DNA of 64,000 bases from Pseudomonadota bacterium (GCA_021783175.1 JAJXUF010000004.1:20487-84486); one strand, 5' to 3'; counted from the stretch's first letter, positions 10,105 through 19,383 are shown. Notes: generated by a model not told the origin, from the sequence alone. Numbers and translations: made by a program.

Positions 10105-11508
10105 TCAAACCGGCAGCTGTTGAACCAGAGAGCGGCCCCGGCGAACCAGTCGCATGTGCAGGCGATGAATGTTCGCGAAGACGAACATGAGCCACATGCG
10201 CAACCTGAGCTTGCGCAGCGATTTCGGGTCGTAGAGGTCGGCGGCCAGCATTGTCGTGATCGCAGATTTCAGGCCAAAGATGTCGCGCGGATAGAAGAAC
10301 AGGTCAAGAAACGCCGGGTCATACCAGCCTTGGATAAATTTGTAGAATATCGTCTGGGCTCCACGAATGCGCTTCTCGTAATCAGCGAACTGGTGCGACG
10401 TGAAATCATTTTCGCGAAAAGCGCGGGAGATGTCCCGCGCAACCAGTTGCGCGGATTTCATGGTCAGAAACACACCGGACGAAAATACCGGATCAAGGAA
10501 TGCGCCAGCATCGCCTACCATTACATATCCATCTCCCGCATAGCGATCCATGATGTACGAGAAGTTTGCAATGGATCGTACCGGAAACTTCTGGCGTGCG
10601 TTCTTCATGCGTGCCGCTACGAATTCGGTGTCCTCAATAGTTTTTCGCAAGAAGGCGTCGTTTATAGTGTCTTCGTATCCGGCAATTGCGGCATTCGATT
10701 CATCATGTTTGCCTGGTCCACGCTCATTCGGCCGGCCGGCAGCAATCTGGTTACGAAGCTTGAGGTAATTGTCGGTGACGACCATGCCGACGCTGGTGGT
10801 ATTGCCCTTGAACGGAATCATCCAGAACCACCCATGGGGAAAAGCAACGATCTGGATATCTCCTTCCTGGTCGCCTTTCTCGCGGCTGACATTCTCGAAG
10901 TGCGAGAAGAATGCAGTGCGGGTTTCGAGCGAAATTTCCTTTTTAAGACCCTGGCGGCTGCCAACGAAAGCGGAGCGCCCCGAACAGTCGGCGACCACCT
11001 TGCAGTGAACCGTCACCGAACCGCTGCCATCGTTTGACTCAGCACGCACTCCAACCGCCGCGCCCCCCTCGTAAAGGGTTTCGCGAACTGTCCAAGGCAT
11101 ATAGACCTGCGCACCGTGCTTCCTGGCGTTGTCCAGCAGCATGAGATCAAGCTCGGAGCGTTCCACTTCATAGCAATACGGCTGGGATTGATTGAAGGCG
11201 TTGGCGAAAGGGTAGCGGTTACGCCGCCGCCCCCATCGATCACAGAAATTGGCGGCGTACTTGCGAATGAAGCGTTTTTCCATTTCTTCTTCCACGCCCA
11301 GCTCGCGAAATAGCGGCATGTTATGCGGCAACAGCGATTCACCGATGCGAAAGCGCGGAAATTGTTCACGTTCGAAAATAACGACCTTCTTGCCCTCGCG
11401 CGCCAGGTAGGTTGCAAGGGCGCTGCCCGCAGGACCAGCACCGACAATCGCAACGTCAGCCTCGATGACCTGAGGTTCGCGAGCAGTGGGGGGCGCTTGG
11501 TTGGACAT
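10105..11508 (-). CDS. FAD-dependent oxidoreductase, halogenase / geranylgeranyl-reductase-like
   Basis: A flavoprotein of the group that includes tryptophan halogenases and geranylgeranyl reductases. The N-terminal Rossmann motif GAGPAGSALATYLA binds FAD; GESLLP follows the second strand; the segment GWFWMIPF matches the W-x-W-x-I-P signature of flavin-dependent halogenases and their non-halogenating relatives; GDAGAFLDPVFSSGV is the conserved second FAD motif. The ATG at 11508 is preceded by GGAG at a ten-base spacing, which argues against the upstream start. It stands alone on the minus strand. The substrate and whether it halogenates or reduces are unknown; the halogenase catalytic lysine cannot be assigned with confidence. 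Confidence 0.82.
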   Translation of the reverse strand: MSNQAPPTAREPQVIEADVAIVGAGPAGSALATYLAREGKKVVIFEREQFPRFRIGESLLPHNMPLFRELGVEEEMEKRFIRKYAANFCDRWGRRRNRYPFANAFNQSQPYCYEVERSELDLMLLDNARKHGAQVYMPWTVRETLYEGGAAVGVRAESNDGSGSVTVHCKVVADCSGRSAFVGSRQGLKKEISLETRTAFFSHFENVSREKGDQEGDIQIVAFPHGWFWMIPFKGNTTSVGMVVTDNYLKLRNQIAAGRPNERGPGKHDESNAAIAGYEDTINDAFLRKTIEDTEFVAARMKNARQKFPVRSIANFSYIMDRYAGDGYVMVGDAGAFLDPVFSSGVFLTMKSAQLVARDISRAFRENDFTSHQFADYEKRIRGAQTIFYKFIQGWYDPAFLDLFFYPRDIFGLKSAITTMLAADLYDPKSLRKLRLRMWLMFVFANIHRLHMRLVRRGRSLVQQLPV

Positions 11509-11583
11509 GGATTTGTATCTCCGTGTATCTGATGATTGATTTGGTGCGATGAAACTGCATCGTGACGCAATGCCCGCACGCAT

Positions 11584-12037
11584 GATAGCTCAAATAACAC
11601 CCGAATTAACGGCAGGCGACTACCTTTCGGGTGCAAATCTCAACACTTGGAAGCTTGTTTCGTCAAGAAGCGTCTGGAAAGCTGTTCTTGGCCGGGATTT
11701 TGGGCTTTATCGATGGGAAAAGCCGCCAAAAAAAGCCAGGAAGGAGGGGCTGCAAGGATCCGTCAGCGCAGATTCTTACCTTGGGTCGGGTCAATTGGAT
11801 CGGCTGGCGAACTGTCAGTTCGGTAGATCCGTCTAGTTCGGGGATTTAGCGCGAATTCGCGCAGTGCCCCTCGATGCAGGGGTCTCAAAACGAACTCTTG
11901 TCAGGCGGTACCCAACGTTGCCGGCAGGCCTTCCAACGATCACGCCAAACCGTTAAGCCATCGACCCTCTCTGCCGCGACAGTGGGCCCGATCCGATCAG
12001 CGAAAGGTCATCCAGGATACGAAACCCCCGGTGTGAC
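11584..12037. other. Intergenic region, no gene seen
   Basis: About 450 bases between two minus-strand genes. The longest frames lack ribosome-binding sites and any domain-like pattern. No repeat or mobile-element end was recognised. Confidence 0.4.
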
Positions 12038-12235
12038 TCAGGTGATGATGGCCTCGTAAATTGCCAGCAGTATCAGTGCGAATGCCACCGCCTGCGCCAC
12101 GACACGCGCCGTCATCCACTGAGTGCTGTGCTTCGCGTCGTAGGCGCCGCCATGCGCCATGGAGCCGATGCCCATTGCCAGAATGCCAATTGTAACGATC
12201 ATGGCCAGGATTGCAGTCACCTTCAGCAAAATCAT
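12038..12235 (-). CDS. Small two-helix membrane protein, HIG1-like
   Basis: A 65-residue protein made of two hydrophobic helices (ILLKVTAILAMIVTIGILAM and VVAQAVAFALILLAIY) separated by a short loop with WMTARVVAQ. The pattern of a polar loop, an arginine and a glutamine at the start of the second helix resembles the HIG1 domain of respiratory-chain associated proteins. A strong GGAGG five bases before the ATG at 12235 supports this start rather than the longer frame up to 12568. It is divergent from the caa3 oxidase operon, and both face a region with FNR-type palindromes, so a role in oxidase assembly or stability is plausible. That role is inference. Confidence 0.65.
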   Translation of the reverse strand: MILLKVTAILAMIVTIGILAMGIGSMAHGGAYDAKHSTQWMTARVVAQAVAFALILLAIYEAIIT

Positions 12236-12341
12236 AGTCGCCTCCTCGGTGCTTGTACGATACCCTGAACTTATTCCACCAAATCCTCGCAACATGCCGT
12301 ACTGACTATATTTCTTATAGGACAGACAACACTGCCCAACC

Positions 12342-12355
12342 ATGACCCAGATCAT
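12342..12355. promoter_or_regulatory. FNR/ANR-like palindrome (weak)
   Basis: ATGACCCAGATCAT keeps the TGA-N6-TCA core of FNR/Crp-family sites but differs from TTGAT-N4-ATCAA at the outer positions. It lies about 105 bases upstream of the HIG1-like gene start. Confidence 0.35.
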
Positions 12356-12568
12356 GATTTTGAACCGCACCTTAACGTGATGATCATGGCCTGGATCGTT
12401 GGGTGGTTCTTGCGCTTCTTGGCAGCTCGGCCAATTAATCTTTATTTTAAGGGCAGGAGTTGTCCTTCCTTGGTGTCCTGAAGACTCGGCAGGACCAGAG
12501 GCATGTCTTTGGCTGTCACGAGTCTGACAGGGTGCGCCGAGCCTAGTCACGGTGATGTGCAAACCCAT

Positions 12569-13078
12569 ATGAATAGTTGGCGCGAGCAGCGCTAAGGGTT
12601 TTGCATGGGGGGGGTGGTTGCCGGTGATTGCTTAGAATGATTGTAAAAGTGGCGTACCACGCGGCCCTCATAACAACGATATTTCGCCAGCCCAACCGGG
12701 ATCAGTCATAAATCTCGACTTTCATTGATCTAGATCAATGAGTGACCTTTGTCTCCTGTTGCTTACTACGTCGCCAATCAAGAATTAATACAAAGACGAA
12801 AACTTTAAGAATATTCGGACGTTGGTCCGCCACTGCTAGGTGAAGTAAGTACGAAATGAACGGCCATCCTGACGCGCGCTGCGTCCTGCATCGCGTGAGT
12901 TCCGCTGTAGTGACTTCCGGTTATCTCCAAGCGCGTTCGCGGGCACCGCTTCCGGTGCGCCTCGGCGCTGCATCCATTGCCAGTTCACCAATTCAGGTTG
13001 AACGCAAAACCGAAAAATCAGCCCGACGCAATTGCGGCGGCTATAAACGAAAAACTTAACCATTAGGGGGTGTTTAGC
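12569..13078. promoter_or_regulatory. Upstream region of the caa3 oxidase operon
   Basis: About 500 bases without a convincing gene. It contains the strong FNR-type palindrome annotated separately, and the ribosome-binding site AGGGGG (from 13064) eight bases before the coxB ATG at 13079. A 67-codon frame at 12856-13059 has no recognisable features and is not called. Confidence 0.5.
12725..12738. promoter_or_regulatory. FNR/ANR-type box, exact consensus match
   Basis: TTGATCTAGATCAA fits the FNR consensus TTGAT-N4-ATCAA at every fixed position and is a perfect palindrome. It lies about 340 bases upstream of coxB and could place the oxidase operon under oxygen-responsive control by an FNR/ANR-family protein. 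Such a regulator is not in the window. Binding is inference. Confidence 0.6.
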
Positions 13079-14317
13079 ATGTCGGCTAGGAGAGTAGTGA
13101 CTCTATTGTGGGCCCTGGGTCTGGCTGTAGTGGTGCCCGGCGTGGCCTATGCCGGCTATCCGTGGGAATTTCCAACTCCGGTTACCCCGATCGCCCAGGA
13201 AACGAACTGGATTCACAACTTGTTCGTGGCGACGATTGTGGTCATTTTCACTTTTAGCATTAGCGTCCTGTTTTATTCGCTGTTTTTCCATCGAAAGAGC
13301 CGGGGGCACAAAGCGGCATCTTTTACAGGTCCGAAGAGCAAAATGCAGTACGTGCTCGCCAGTATACCGTTCGTGATACTGATGTTTATCGACTACGTCA
13401 TCATGGGCATCCCCGCCTACCATGCAATTTTGGCGGTCGCTGACACCCGCACGAATGCAGACATGGTGGTGAAGGTGACGGGCAGTCAGTGGAAATGGGA
13501 GTACGAATATCCTGGTAAGAACATCAAGTTCTACAGCAACTCCACCACGCCTATGGCGGAAGTTCACAATCAGGAGCCAAAGGACAAGCACTACCTACGC
13601 GAGGTGGATCATCCTCTGGTTCTTCCAGTAGGTGAAAAAATCCGCGTGATCCTGATCTCTAAGGACGTCATTCACGCTTGGTGGGTGCCGGCCCTCGGCG
13701 TGAAAGAGGATTCGATTCCCGGATTCCTGCGCGAAACCTGGGTCAAGATCGACAGGCCGGGCGTCTACCGCGGACAGTGTGCCGAGCTTTGTGGTGTTGG
13801 CCACGCCTTTATGCCAGTAGTAGTAGACGCCGTTTCAGATGACCAGTTTAACCAATGGGTTACCCAGGAGCAGACTGCCGAAAAGACCGCGCAGGCGCAG
13901 GCCGCAGTGGCCGCAGCGACAACTTATACTCAAGCGCAACTCGTAGAGATGGGCAAGAAGGTCTTTAGCACCAACTGCGCCGCCTGCCACCAGCCGAACG
14001 GCATGGGGGTCGCAGGCACGTTCCCGCCGATTTCTGCCGGTCATCCGTTCTCGGCCGCACCACAAATGCTTGCGGCTCTTCGAGCGCGCGGCTTCATCAC
14101 ACCGGACAACAAGATCGTCATGGGTCCGGTAGCGAACCACATCAATATCGTGCTCCAAGGCATATCCGGTACGCCGATGCCGTCATTCAGTTCGCTCAGC
14201 GACAGCGATATCGCGGCGGTGATCACTTATGAACGCAATGATTTCGGTAATCGCACCGGTGATGTCGTCCAGCCGGCGATGGTGCAGGCAGCGCGTGCTG
14301 CCTCCCCGAATCCCTAA
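13079..14317 (+). CDS. coxB: Cytochrome c oxidase subunit II with fused cytochrome c (caa3 type)
   Basis: Periplasm-facing subunit that accepts electrons at the CuA centre and passes them to subunit I. Order: a signal-like helix (residues about 5-25), two membrane helices near 45-110, then the CuA cupredoxin domain with HAWWVPALG and the ligand cluster GQCAELCGVGHAFM. After an alanine/glutamine-rich linker comes a C-terminal cytochrome c domain with CAACHQ and a later methionine region (GTPMPSF). The fused haem domain defines a caa3-type enzyme. The ATG at 13079 has AGGGGG eight bases upstream, better than the GTG at 13070. It heads an operon with coxA, ctaG, coxC and ctaB. Confidence 0.95.
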   Translation: MSARRVVTLLWALGLAVVVPGVAYAGYPWEFPTPVTPIAQETNWIHNLFVATIVVIFTFSISVLFYSLFFHRKSRGHKAASFTGPKSKMQYVLASIPFVILMFIDYVIMGIPAYHAILAVADTRTNADMVVKVTGSQWKWEYEYPGKNIKFYSNSTTPMAEVHNQEPKDKHYLREVDHPLVLPVGEKIRVILISKDVIHAWWVPALGVKEDSIPGFLRETWVKIDRPGVYRGQCAELCGVGHAFMPVVVDAVSDDQFNQWVTQEQTAEKTAQAQAAVAAATTYTQAQLVEMGKKVFSTNCAACHQPNGMGVAGTFPPISAGHPFSAAPQMLAALRARGFITPDNKIVMGPVANHINIVLQGISGTPMPSFSSLSDSDIAAVITYERNDFGNRTGDVVQPAMVQAARAASPNP

Positions 14318-14329
14318 CAGCCATCATTC

Positions 14330-15934
14330 ATGGAAAAACAAATGAACGCACATCGCTCACAAGACGCGCATCACGATGAGCTCCCGCGGGGAATTTCCCG
14401 CTGGTTCTTTACTACGAACCACAAGGACATCGGGCGTCTGTACATGGGTTTCGGCCTGATCATGTTTTTGGTCGGTGGCCTGTTGGCAATGGTAATGCGC
14501 GCTGAATTGTTCAAGCCTGGCCTGCAGTTTCTGCAGCCCGAGACTTACAACCAGCTCATCACCGTGCACGGACTGGTTATGGTGTTCGCAGCACTCATGC
14601 CTGCCACGGCGGGTCTTGCGAACTATCTTATACCAATCATGATCGGCGCTCCGGATATGGCGCTGCCGAGGTTGAACAACTGGGGATTCTGGCTGCTGCC
14701 GCCGGCGGCGGTGCTTCTGGTCATGCCGTTTGTCCTTGCGTTGTTCGGTATCGGCAATGGCGCAATAGATACCGGATGGACAATGTATGCACCGTTGTCA
14801 GTGCAGGGCGGCCTTGGTGTGGATTTCGCGATTTTCGCGATCTACCTGCTTGGAGCGTCGTCGTTGCTGTCGTCCATTAACATCGTCGTGACGATATTCA
14901 ACATGCGCGCAAAGGGTATGACGATGATGAAAATGCCCATTTTTGTCTGGAGCTGGCTGATTACGGCGTTTCTGTTGATTGCCGTGTTTCCGCCACTCGT
15001 TGCGGGTGTGACCATGCTATTGGCCGATCGGCATTTCGGCACGCATTTCTTCAATGCAGCCGGCGGTGGCGATCCGGTTCTCTGGGAGCATCTGTTCTGG
15101 TTCTTCGGCCATCCGGAAGTGTACATTCTGTTGCTGCCGACCACCGGCATCATGCCGCATATTCTGTCCACGTTCTCGCGTAAGCCGATCTACGGCTACA
15201 AGGCGCAGGTTTATTCATTCTGCGCCATCGGCGTGTTGTCAGTGATCGTTTGGGCGCACCACATGTTCACATCCGGAATGCCAGTTGGCGCGCAGCTTTA
15301 CTTCATGTACAGCACCATGGCCATATCGGTTCCCGTGGCCGTTCTGTTCTTCTGCTGGTTTGGGACAATCTGGAAGGGGGCTGCGACGTTCGAAACACCG
15401 ATGCTGTTTGCCATCGGTTACATTGTGTTGTTCGGCATTGGCGGGTTAACCGGGCTTGTTCTGTCGGATGCGGTGGCCGATCAGCAGTATCACAACAGCT
15501 ATTTCCTGGTTGCGCACTTCCACTATGCCTTGTTTGGCGGTCCGATCATGGGCGTCATCGCAGCGTCTTACTATTACCTGCCCAAGATAACCGGGCGGAT
15601 GTACAACGAGACCGCGGGAAAATTGCACTTTTGGCTGACCATGATCGGATTCAATATCACCTTCATGTCGCAGTTTTTCCTTGGTATTGCTGGAATGCCG
15701 CGTCGCATTCCCGATTACGCACTGCAGTTTGCCAATCTCAACATGGTGTCGAGCATCGGTGCATTCATTCTCGGGGCAGCACAGCTTCTATTGATTTACA
15801 ACGTGATCTATTGCTGGCGCGGCGCCGGGAAAAAAGTCTCGGCCGGCGTGTGGGAAGGTTCCAAGGGTCTGGAATTTATGCTGCCGTCGCCACCCCCTTA
15901 TCACACCTTTGAAACGCGGCCGGTAGTTCAGTAG
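14330..15934 (+). CDS. coxA: Cytochrome c oxidase subunit I
   Basis: Catalytic subunit of the terminal oxidase, reducing O2 to water and pumping protons across the inner membrane. The 534-residue protein has twelve predicted helices. Haem and CuB ligands are visible: HGLVMVF for low-spin haem, FGHPEVY holding the CuB histidine, its cross-linked tyrosine and the A-type glutamate, WAHHMFTSG with the histidine pair, and VAHFHYALFGG with the last two haem ligands. The glutamate in HPEVY points to an A1-type enzyme. It starts 12 bases after coxB; a second in-frame ATG at 14342 is an alternative start. Confidence 0.96.
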   Translation: MEKQMNAHRSQDAHHDELPRGISRWFFTTNHKDIGRLYMGFGLIMFLVGGLLAMVMRAELFKPGLQFLQPETYNQLITVHGLVMVFAALMPATAGLANYLIPIMIGAPDMALPRLNNWGFWLLPPAAVLLVMPFVLALFGIGNGAIDTGWTMYAPLSVQGGLGVDFAIFAIYLLGASSLLSSINIVVTIFNMRAKGMTMMKMPIFVWSWLITAFLLIAVFPPLVAGVTMLLADRHFGTHFFNAAGGGDPVLWEHLFWFFGHPEVYILLLPTTGIMPHILSTFSRKPIYGYKAQVYSFCAIGVLSVIVWAHHMFTSGMPVGAQLYFMYSTMAISVPVAVLFFCWFGTIWKGAATFETPMLFAIGYIVLFGIGGLTGLVLSDAVADQQYHNSYFLVAHFHYALFGGPIMGVIAASYYYLPKITGRMYNETAGKLHFWLTMIGFNITFMSQFFLGIAGMPRRIPDYALQFANLNMVSSIGAFILGAAQLLLIYNVIYCWRGAGKKVSAGVWEGSKGLEFMLPSPPPYHTFETRPVVQ

Positions 15935-15948
15935 CGCAGGGGAAAACC

Positions 15949-16512
15949 ATGCCAGGCGCAGACTCGAACGAAGCAACATCCGACAGCAAGCACCATCGCT
16001 GGCTGGTAGTGGTGTTGGCCGTCATAGTGCTTGCCTTCTTCGGATTCGGGTTTGCGCTTGTGCCCTTGTATAACACTTTTTGCAAGCTTACCGGCTTTAA
16101 CGGAAAGACCGGGGGGCCGGTCAGTGCGGCTGTGGTGGCAGCGCAAAAGGTCGATTCAACGCGCACGCTGCGGGTGGACTTCACCAGCACCATCATGCCC
16201 GGTCTGCAATGGAAGGTGCAGCCGCAGCAAGCTGAAATCCAGTTGCACCCGGGAGCCATCACGAAAACCAGTTTTTACGTGCACAACCTGGGCCTCACGT
16301 CCTCGACGGCGCAGGCCATCATGAGCGTCAGCCCGAACGCGGCGGCACGCTACCTGCACAAGCTGGAGTGCTTCTGTTTTCACCGCGAAACAATGAAGGC
16401 TGGTGAGACACGGAGAATGCCGCTGATTTTCTTCATCAGCCCCGGGCTGCCGAAGGACGTACGTACCGTGACCTTGTCTTACGCGTTTTTTCCCATAAAG
16501 AAGAGAACATAA
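15949..16512 (+). CDS. ctaG: Cytochrome c oxidase assembly protein CtaG/Cox11
   Basis: Copper chaperone that delivers copper to the CuB site of subunit I. It has a short cytoplasmic N-terminus, one membrane helix (VVVLAVIVLAFFGFGFALVP), the family-specific LYNTFCKLTGFNGKTGG, and a periplasmic immunoglobulin-like domain ending with the copper-binding ECFCF motif. The 187-residue length is normal for the family. It lies between coxA and coxC, the usual proteobacterial position, 14 bases after coxA. Confidence 0.95.
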   Translation: MPGADSNEATSDSKHHRWLVVVLAVIVLAFFGFGFALVPLYNTFCKLTGFNGKTGGPVSAAVVAAQKVDSTRTLRVDFTSTIMPGLQWKVQPQQAEIQLHPGAITKTSFYVHNLGLTSSTAQAIMSVSPNAAARYLHKLECFCFHRETMKAGETRRMPLIFFISPGLPKDVRTVTLSYAFFPIKKRT

Positions 16513-16540
16513 ATCAAATTTTGCCAGAAGGAGAATTTCA

Positions 16541-17398
16541 ATGACCGCCGCAACAGAGTCTGGTGGCAAGTATTACCTCCCACGTCCAAGTCCCTATCCG
16601 ATAATTCTGTCGGCAGCTATTTTCCTGCTGGCCCTCGGCGCAGTGCTGGACATAAATTCTCTGGGTTTCGGACCATGGTCGACTGCCGCGGGCGGGATTC
16701 TGTTTGTCGTCGTTCTGTTCGGTTGGTTTGGTAATGTTATTGGCGAGAGCGAAAGCGGACAATACCGTGACTGGGAAGACAGATCATTTCGCCTAGGGAT
16801 GACCTGGTTCATCATTTCGGAGATTGCCTTCTTTGGTGCCCTGTTCGGCGTGCTGTTTTATGAACGCAATATCTCTGTGCCCGGGCTTGCCTCCTTTGAT
16901 CCCCATTACACATTTTATCCGGGATTCCAGGCGACTTGGCCATCCAGCGGTCCGCTCGGCAAGACATTTCAAACCGTGCAGCCTTGGGGAATTCCGGCAA
17001 TCAATACGCTGCTGCTTCTGAGCTCCGGCGTGACAGTCACCTGGGCGCATTGGGGCCTCAAGGCAGATAAGCGCGCTCAGACCATCATCGGGCTGTTTTT
17101 GACCGTGGCGCTGGGTGTGGTATTCCTGGGATTTCAGGCGCATGAGTTTCATGATGCGTACACCAAATTAGGCCTAACGCTGGGCACCGGTGTGTACGGC
17201 GCAACCTTCTTTCTGCTTACCGGATTTCACGGCCTTCACGTTACGCTCGGGGTCATCATGCTGACCGTGATACTGATGCGCTGCATCAAGGGGCACTTCA
17301 AGCCGGATCAGCACTTTGCATTCGAGGCGGTCAGCTGGTACTGGCATTTTGTCGATGTGGTCTGGCTTGCGCTGTTCGTGTTTGTCTACTGGCTCTAA
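16541..17398 (+). CDS. coxC: Cytochrome c oxidase subunit III
   Basis: Third core subunit of the oxidase, an integral membrane protein that stabilises proton-coupled turnover of subunit I. The 285 residues form seven predicted helices; characteristic stretches are YYLPRPSPYPI at the N-terminus, MTWFIISEIAFFGALF, QAHEFHDAY and the C-terminal AVSWYWHFVDVVWLALF. AGGAG about eight bases upstream of the ATG supports the start. It is co-directional with ctaG and separated from ctaB by a short hairpin. Confidence 0.95.
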   Translation: MTAATESGGKYYLPRPSPYPIILSAAIFLLALGAVLDINSLGFGPWSTAAGGILFVVVLFGWFGNVIGESESGQYRDWEDRSFRLGMTWFIISEIAFFGALFGVLFYERNISVPGLASFDPHYTFYPGFQATWPSSGPLGKTFQTVQPWGIPAINTLLLLSSGVTVTWAHWGLKADKRAQTIIGLFLTVALGVVFLGFQAHEFHDAYTKLGLTLGTGVYGATFFLLTGFHGLHVTLGVIMLTVILMRCIKGHFKPDQHFAFEAVSWYWHFVDVVWLALFVFVYWL

Positions 17399-17412
17399 GA
17401 GCGTAACCATAA

Positions 17413-17441
17413 GCCAGTCCAGAGTCGATCTCCGGACTGGC
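17413..17441 (+). other. Intercistronic hairpin after coxC
   Basis: Inverted repeat GCCAGTCC/GGACTGGC (8 bp) with a 13-base loop between coxC and ctaB. No U-tract follows, so a processing or attenuation element is more likely than a full terminator. Confidence 0.4.
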
Positions 17442-17472
17442 ACGACAGCAAACCGTCCATAAGACAGAGGAG

Positions 17473-18393
17473 ATGATGTCTACGCTTGGTGCCACGCTGC
17501 GGCGGCAAACCTTCGGCAGCATCAGGGGGTTTTACCTTCTATGCAAGCCTCGGGTTGTTGCTCTGATCGTATTCACTGCGGCGATCGGCGCGCTGCTCGC
17601 TCTGCCCCGGGTACCGTCGCTGTCTCTGCTGTTCCTGTCCACGACAGGAATTGCCTTGGTCGCTGCGTCCGCTGCCGCCTTCAATTGCCTGATCGAGCGA
17701 CATATCGACCTCGTAATGGCGCGCACCCGTCAGCGCCCGCTGCCAACCGGCGAACTGACGGTCAAGCAGGCGCTGGTTTTTGCATGTGTGCTTGCAAGTA
17801 CCGGTCTATTCATTCTTTATACGTTGGTCAATCCGCTGACGATGTGGCTTACGCTGTTGGCATTCGTGGGATATGCCGGCATCTACACTGCCTTTCTCAA
17901 GGCAGCGACACCTATGAATATCGTTATTGGCGGGGTCGCAGGAGCGATGCCACCGGTCCTGGGATGGGCAGCAATGACCGGCCATGTGACAGCTGAATCT
18001 GTAGTTCTGTTTGCCATCATCTTCGCCTGGACGCCGCCCCATTTCTGGGCGTTGGCGCTTTATCGGCGGGAAGAATACATGAAGGCCGGTTTGCCGATGC
18101 TCCCTGTTACCCATGGAGAGCGTTTCACCCGGCTGCATATCCTGCTGTACACGCTGATTCTTGTTGCTACTTCGCTGGTGCCGTACGTACGTGCGATGAG
18201 CGGCTTGCCGTATCTTGCGGTTGCGTTGGTACTCGATGGTGGCTTTCTATATTTCGCGCTGCGGTTGTACCATCGTTATAGCGATGCACTTGCGCGTCGA
18301 ACCTTTGCTTATTCAATCGTGTATCTATCGGCGCTATTTGCTGCCCTGCTTATTGACCATTACCTGCCTGGCAGTCTGACGCCGTTGCGCTGA
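17473..18393 (+). CDS. ctaB: Protohaem IX farnesyltransferase (haem O synthase)
   Basis: Adds a farnesyl chain to haem b to make haem O, the precursor of haem A used by the oxidase encoded upstream. It is a UbiA-superfamily membrane enzyme of about nine helices; the first prenyl-diphosphate binding motif is [20 protein letters not shown] and the second active-site region includes [12 protein letters not shown] and [16 protein letters not shown] lies just before overlapping ATG codons at 17473 and 17476. Haem A synthase (ctaA), which would complete the pathway, was not found in the window. Confidence 0.95.
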   Translation: MMSTLGATLRRQTFGSIRGFYLLCKPRVVALIVFTAAIGALLALPRVPSLSLLFLSTTGIALVAASAAAFNCLIERHIDLVMARTRQRPLPTGELTVKQALVFACVLASTGLFILYTLVNPLTMWLTLLAFVGYAGIYTAFLKAATPMNIVIGGVAGAMPPVLGWAAMTGHVTAESVVLFAIIFAWTPPHFWALALYRREEYMKAGLPMLPVTHGERFTRLHILLYTLILVATSLVPYVRAMSGLPYLAVALVLDGGFLYFALRLYHRYSDALARRTFAYSIVYLSALFAALLIDHYLPGSLTPLR

Positions 18394-18448
18394 TTGTCTG
18401 CGCGCTGTCATCTGGCGAGTTAGACAAGTACCCGACCCGACGGGCGTT

Positions 18449-18874
18449 CTAGCGGCCACGGCCGCGAATGCGCAGCTGTTCGATAGAGCGCAGCAGTGCC
18501 GCTTCAATCTGCAATTCGGCCTTGAAGTGGTTGTAATCTGCTTCGCCTACGCCAAGTTTCATCTCTTCTTCCTTGCGTGCCAGCGCCGCCCGCGCGGAAG
18601 CGTCGTCAAGCTCAGGCGTGCGCAGCACCGTATCGGCTAGTACCGTGACTATATGCGGCTGTACCTCGAGAAAGCCGCTAGATACGAAGAAAAACTCCTC
18701 AGAGTCCGGCTCGAGAATGACACTCACCAGCCCGGGACGCAGGCGCGAGAGCATCGGTGCATGGCGCGCCAGGATACCGATTTCGCCAAGCTCGGTCGGC
18801 GCTGAAAGCCGGTGCGCCGTCCCAGAGAAAATTTCTTTTTCCGAACTAACAATATCGACGTGAAAGGTGAGCAT
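18449..18874 (-). CDS. atpC: F-type ATP synthase epsilon subunit, isolated gene
   Basis: Epsilon subunit of the F1 rotor stalk, which couples rotation and inhibits ATP hydrolysis. The 141 residues cover both the N-terminal beta-sandwich (FHVDIVSSEKEIFSG, GILARHAPMLSRLRPG, FVSSGFLEVQPH) and the C-terminal helical hairpin (LDDASARAALARKEEEM). The gene is normally last in the atp operon after atpD, but here no other ATP-synthase gene is present on either side. It is convergent with ctaB. It could be a second epsilon copy or a relocated sole copy; both proposals are inference. Confidence 0.9.
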   Translation of the reverse strand: MLTFHVDIVSSEKEIFSGTAHRLSAPTELGEIGILARHAPMLSRLRPGLVSVILEPDSEEFFFVSSGFLEVQPHIVTVLADTVLRTPELDDASARAALARKEEEMKLGVGEADYNHFKAELQIEAALLRSIEQLRIRGRGR

Positions 18875-19383
18875 AGCTACGCGCAGAGAGAATGGTGAGG
18901 TGGTCTGAATTAATTACCGCAATAAGCGATCTTGTTCATTATAGACAAGCCATTTTAGAACAGTCGGAAGATAAAGTCGCGCAGCAGTACGTGCATTGTG
19001 CGCAAACATGACTCAGATCCGGCCATTGTGTTTGAAACTGCGGTGTTTCCGCCGGCGTGGGTGGAATGGGTCCAGATTTCCTGTCTATTATACGGGCCGC
19101 GCACGACCGGCAAACGGTTGCGGGTGCAATCTGAGTATCTGCAATGGTGCCTTAACCCACCCCAGGTAATGAGCGCTGATTCGGGCTCGTTTTACCAGGC
19201 GCGGCTTCGCGTGGACTCGCCGCTGCCAAGACGGGGGTACCTTGCCAAAGCGCGGTAGCAGGTCAGTCTATGACAGAAAGAAAACGCGCCCCCGGGCCCC
19301 GGTGAAATAGCGCAGCAAGCGCATTGCGGCCGGTCTTGATTGCGCCCATTCCGTGTAGCTCGCAACGCATGCGGCTCGATTGA
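18875..19383. other. Intergenic region, no gene seen
   Basis: About 500 bases. An 86-codon plus-strand frame at 18998-19258 has no ribosome-binding site or domain-like pattern and is not called. It should contain the atpC promoter. Confidence 0.4.

Noticed and set aside
9940..11037. 365-codon plus-strand frame
   Set aside because: It is antisense to the FAD-dependent oxidoreductase, whose FAD motifs are clear.
12236..12568. Extended minus-strand frame upstream of the HIG1-like protein
   Set aside because: The strong GGAGG is placed for the ATG at 12235, and the extension has no hydrophobic or domain-like pattern.
12856..13059. 67-codon plus-strand frame before coxB
   Set aside because: No ribosome-binding site, arginine-rich composition and no domain; it fits a promoter region better.
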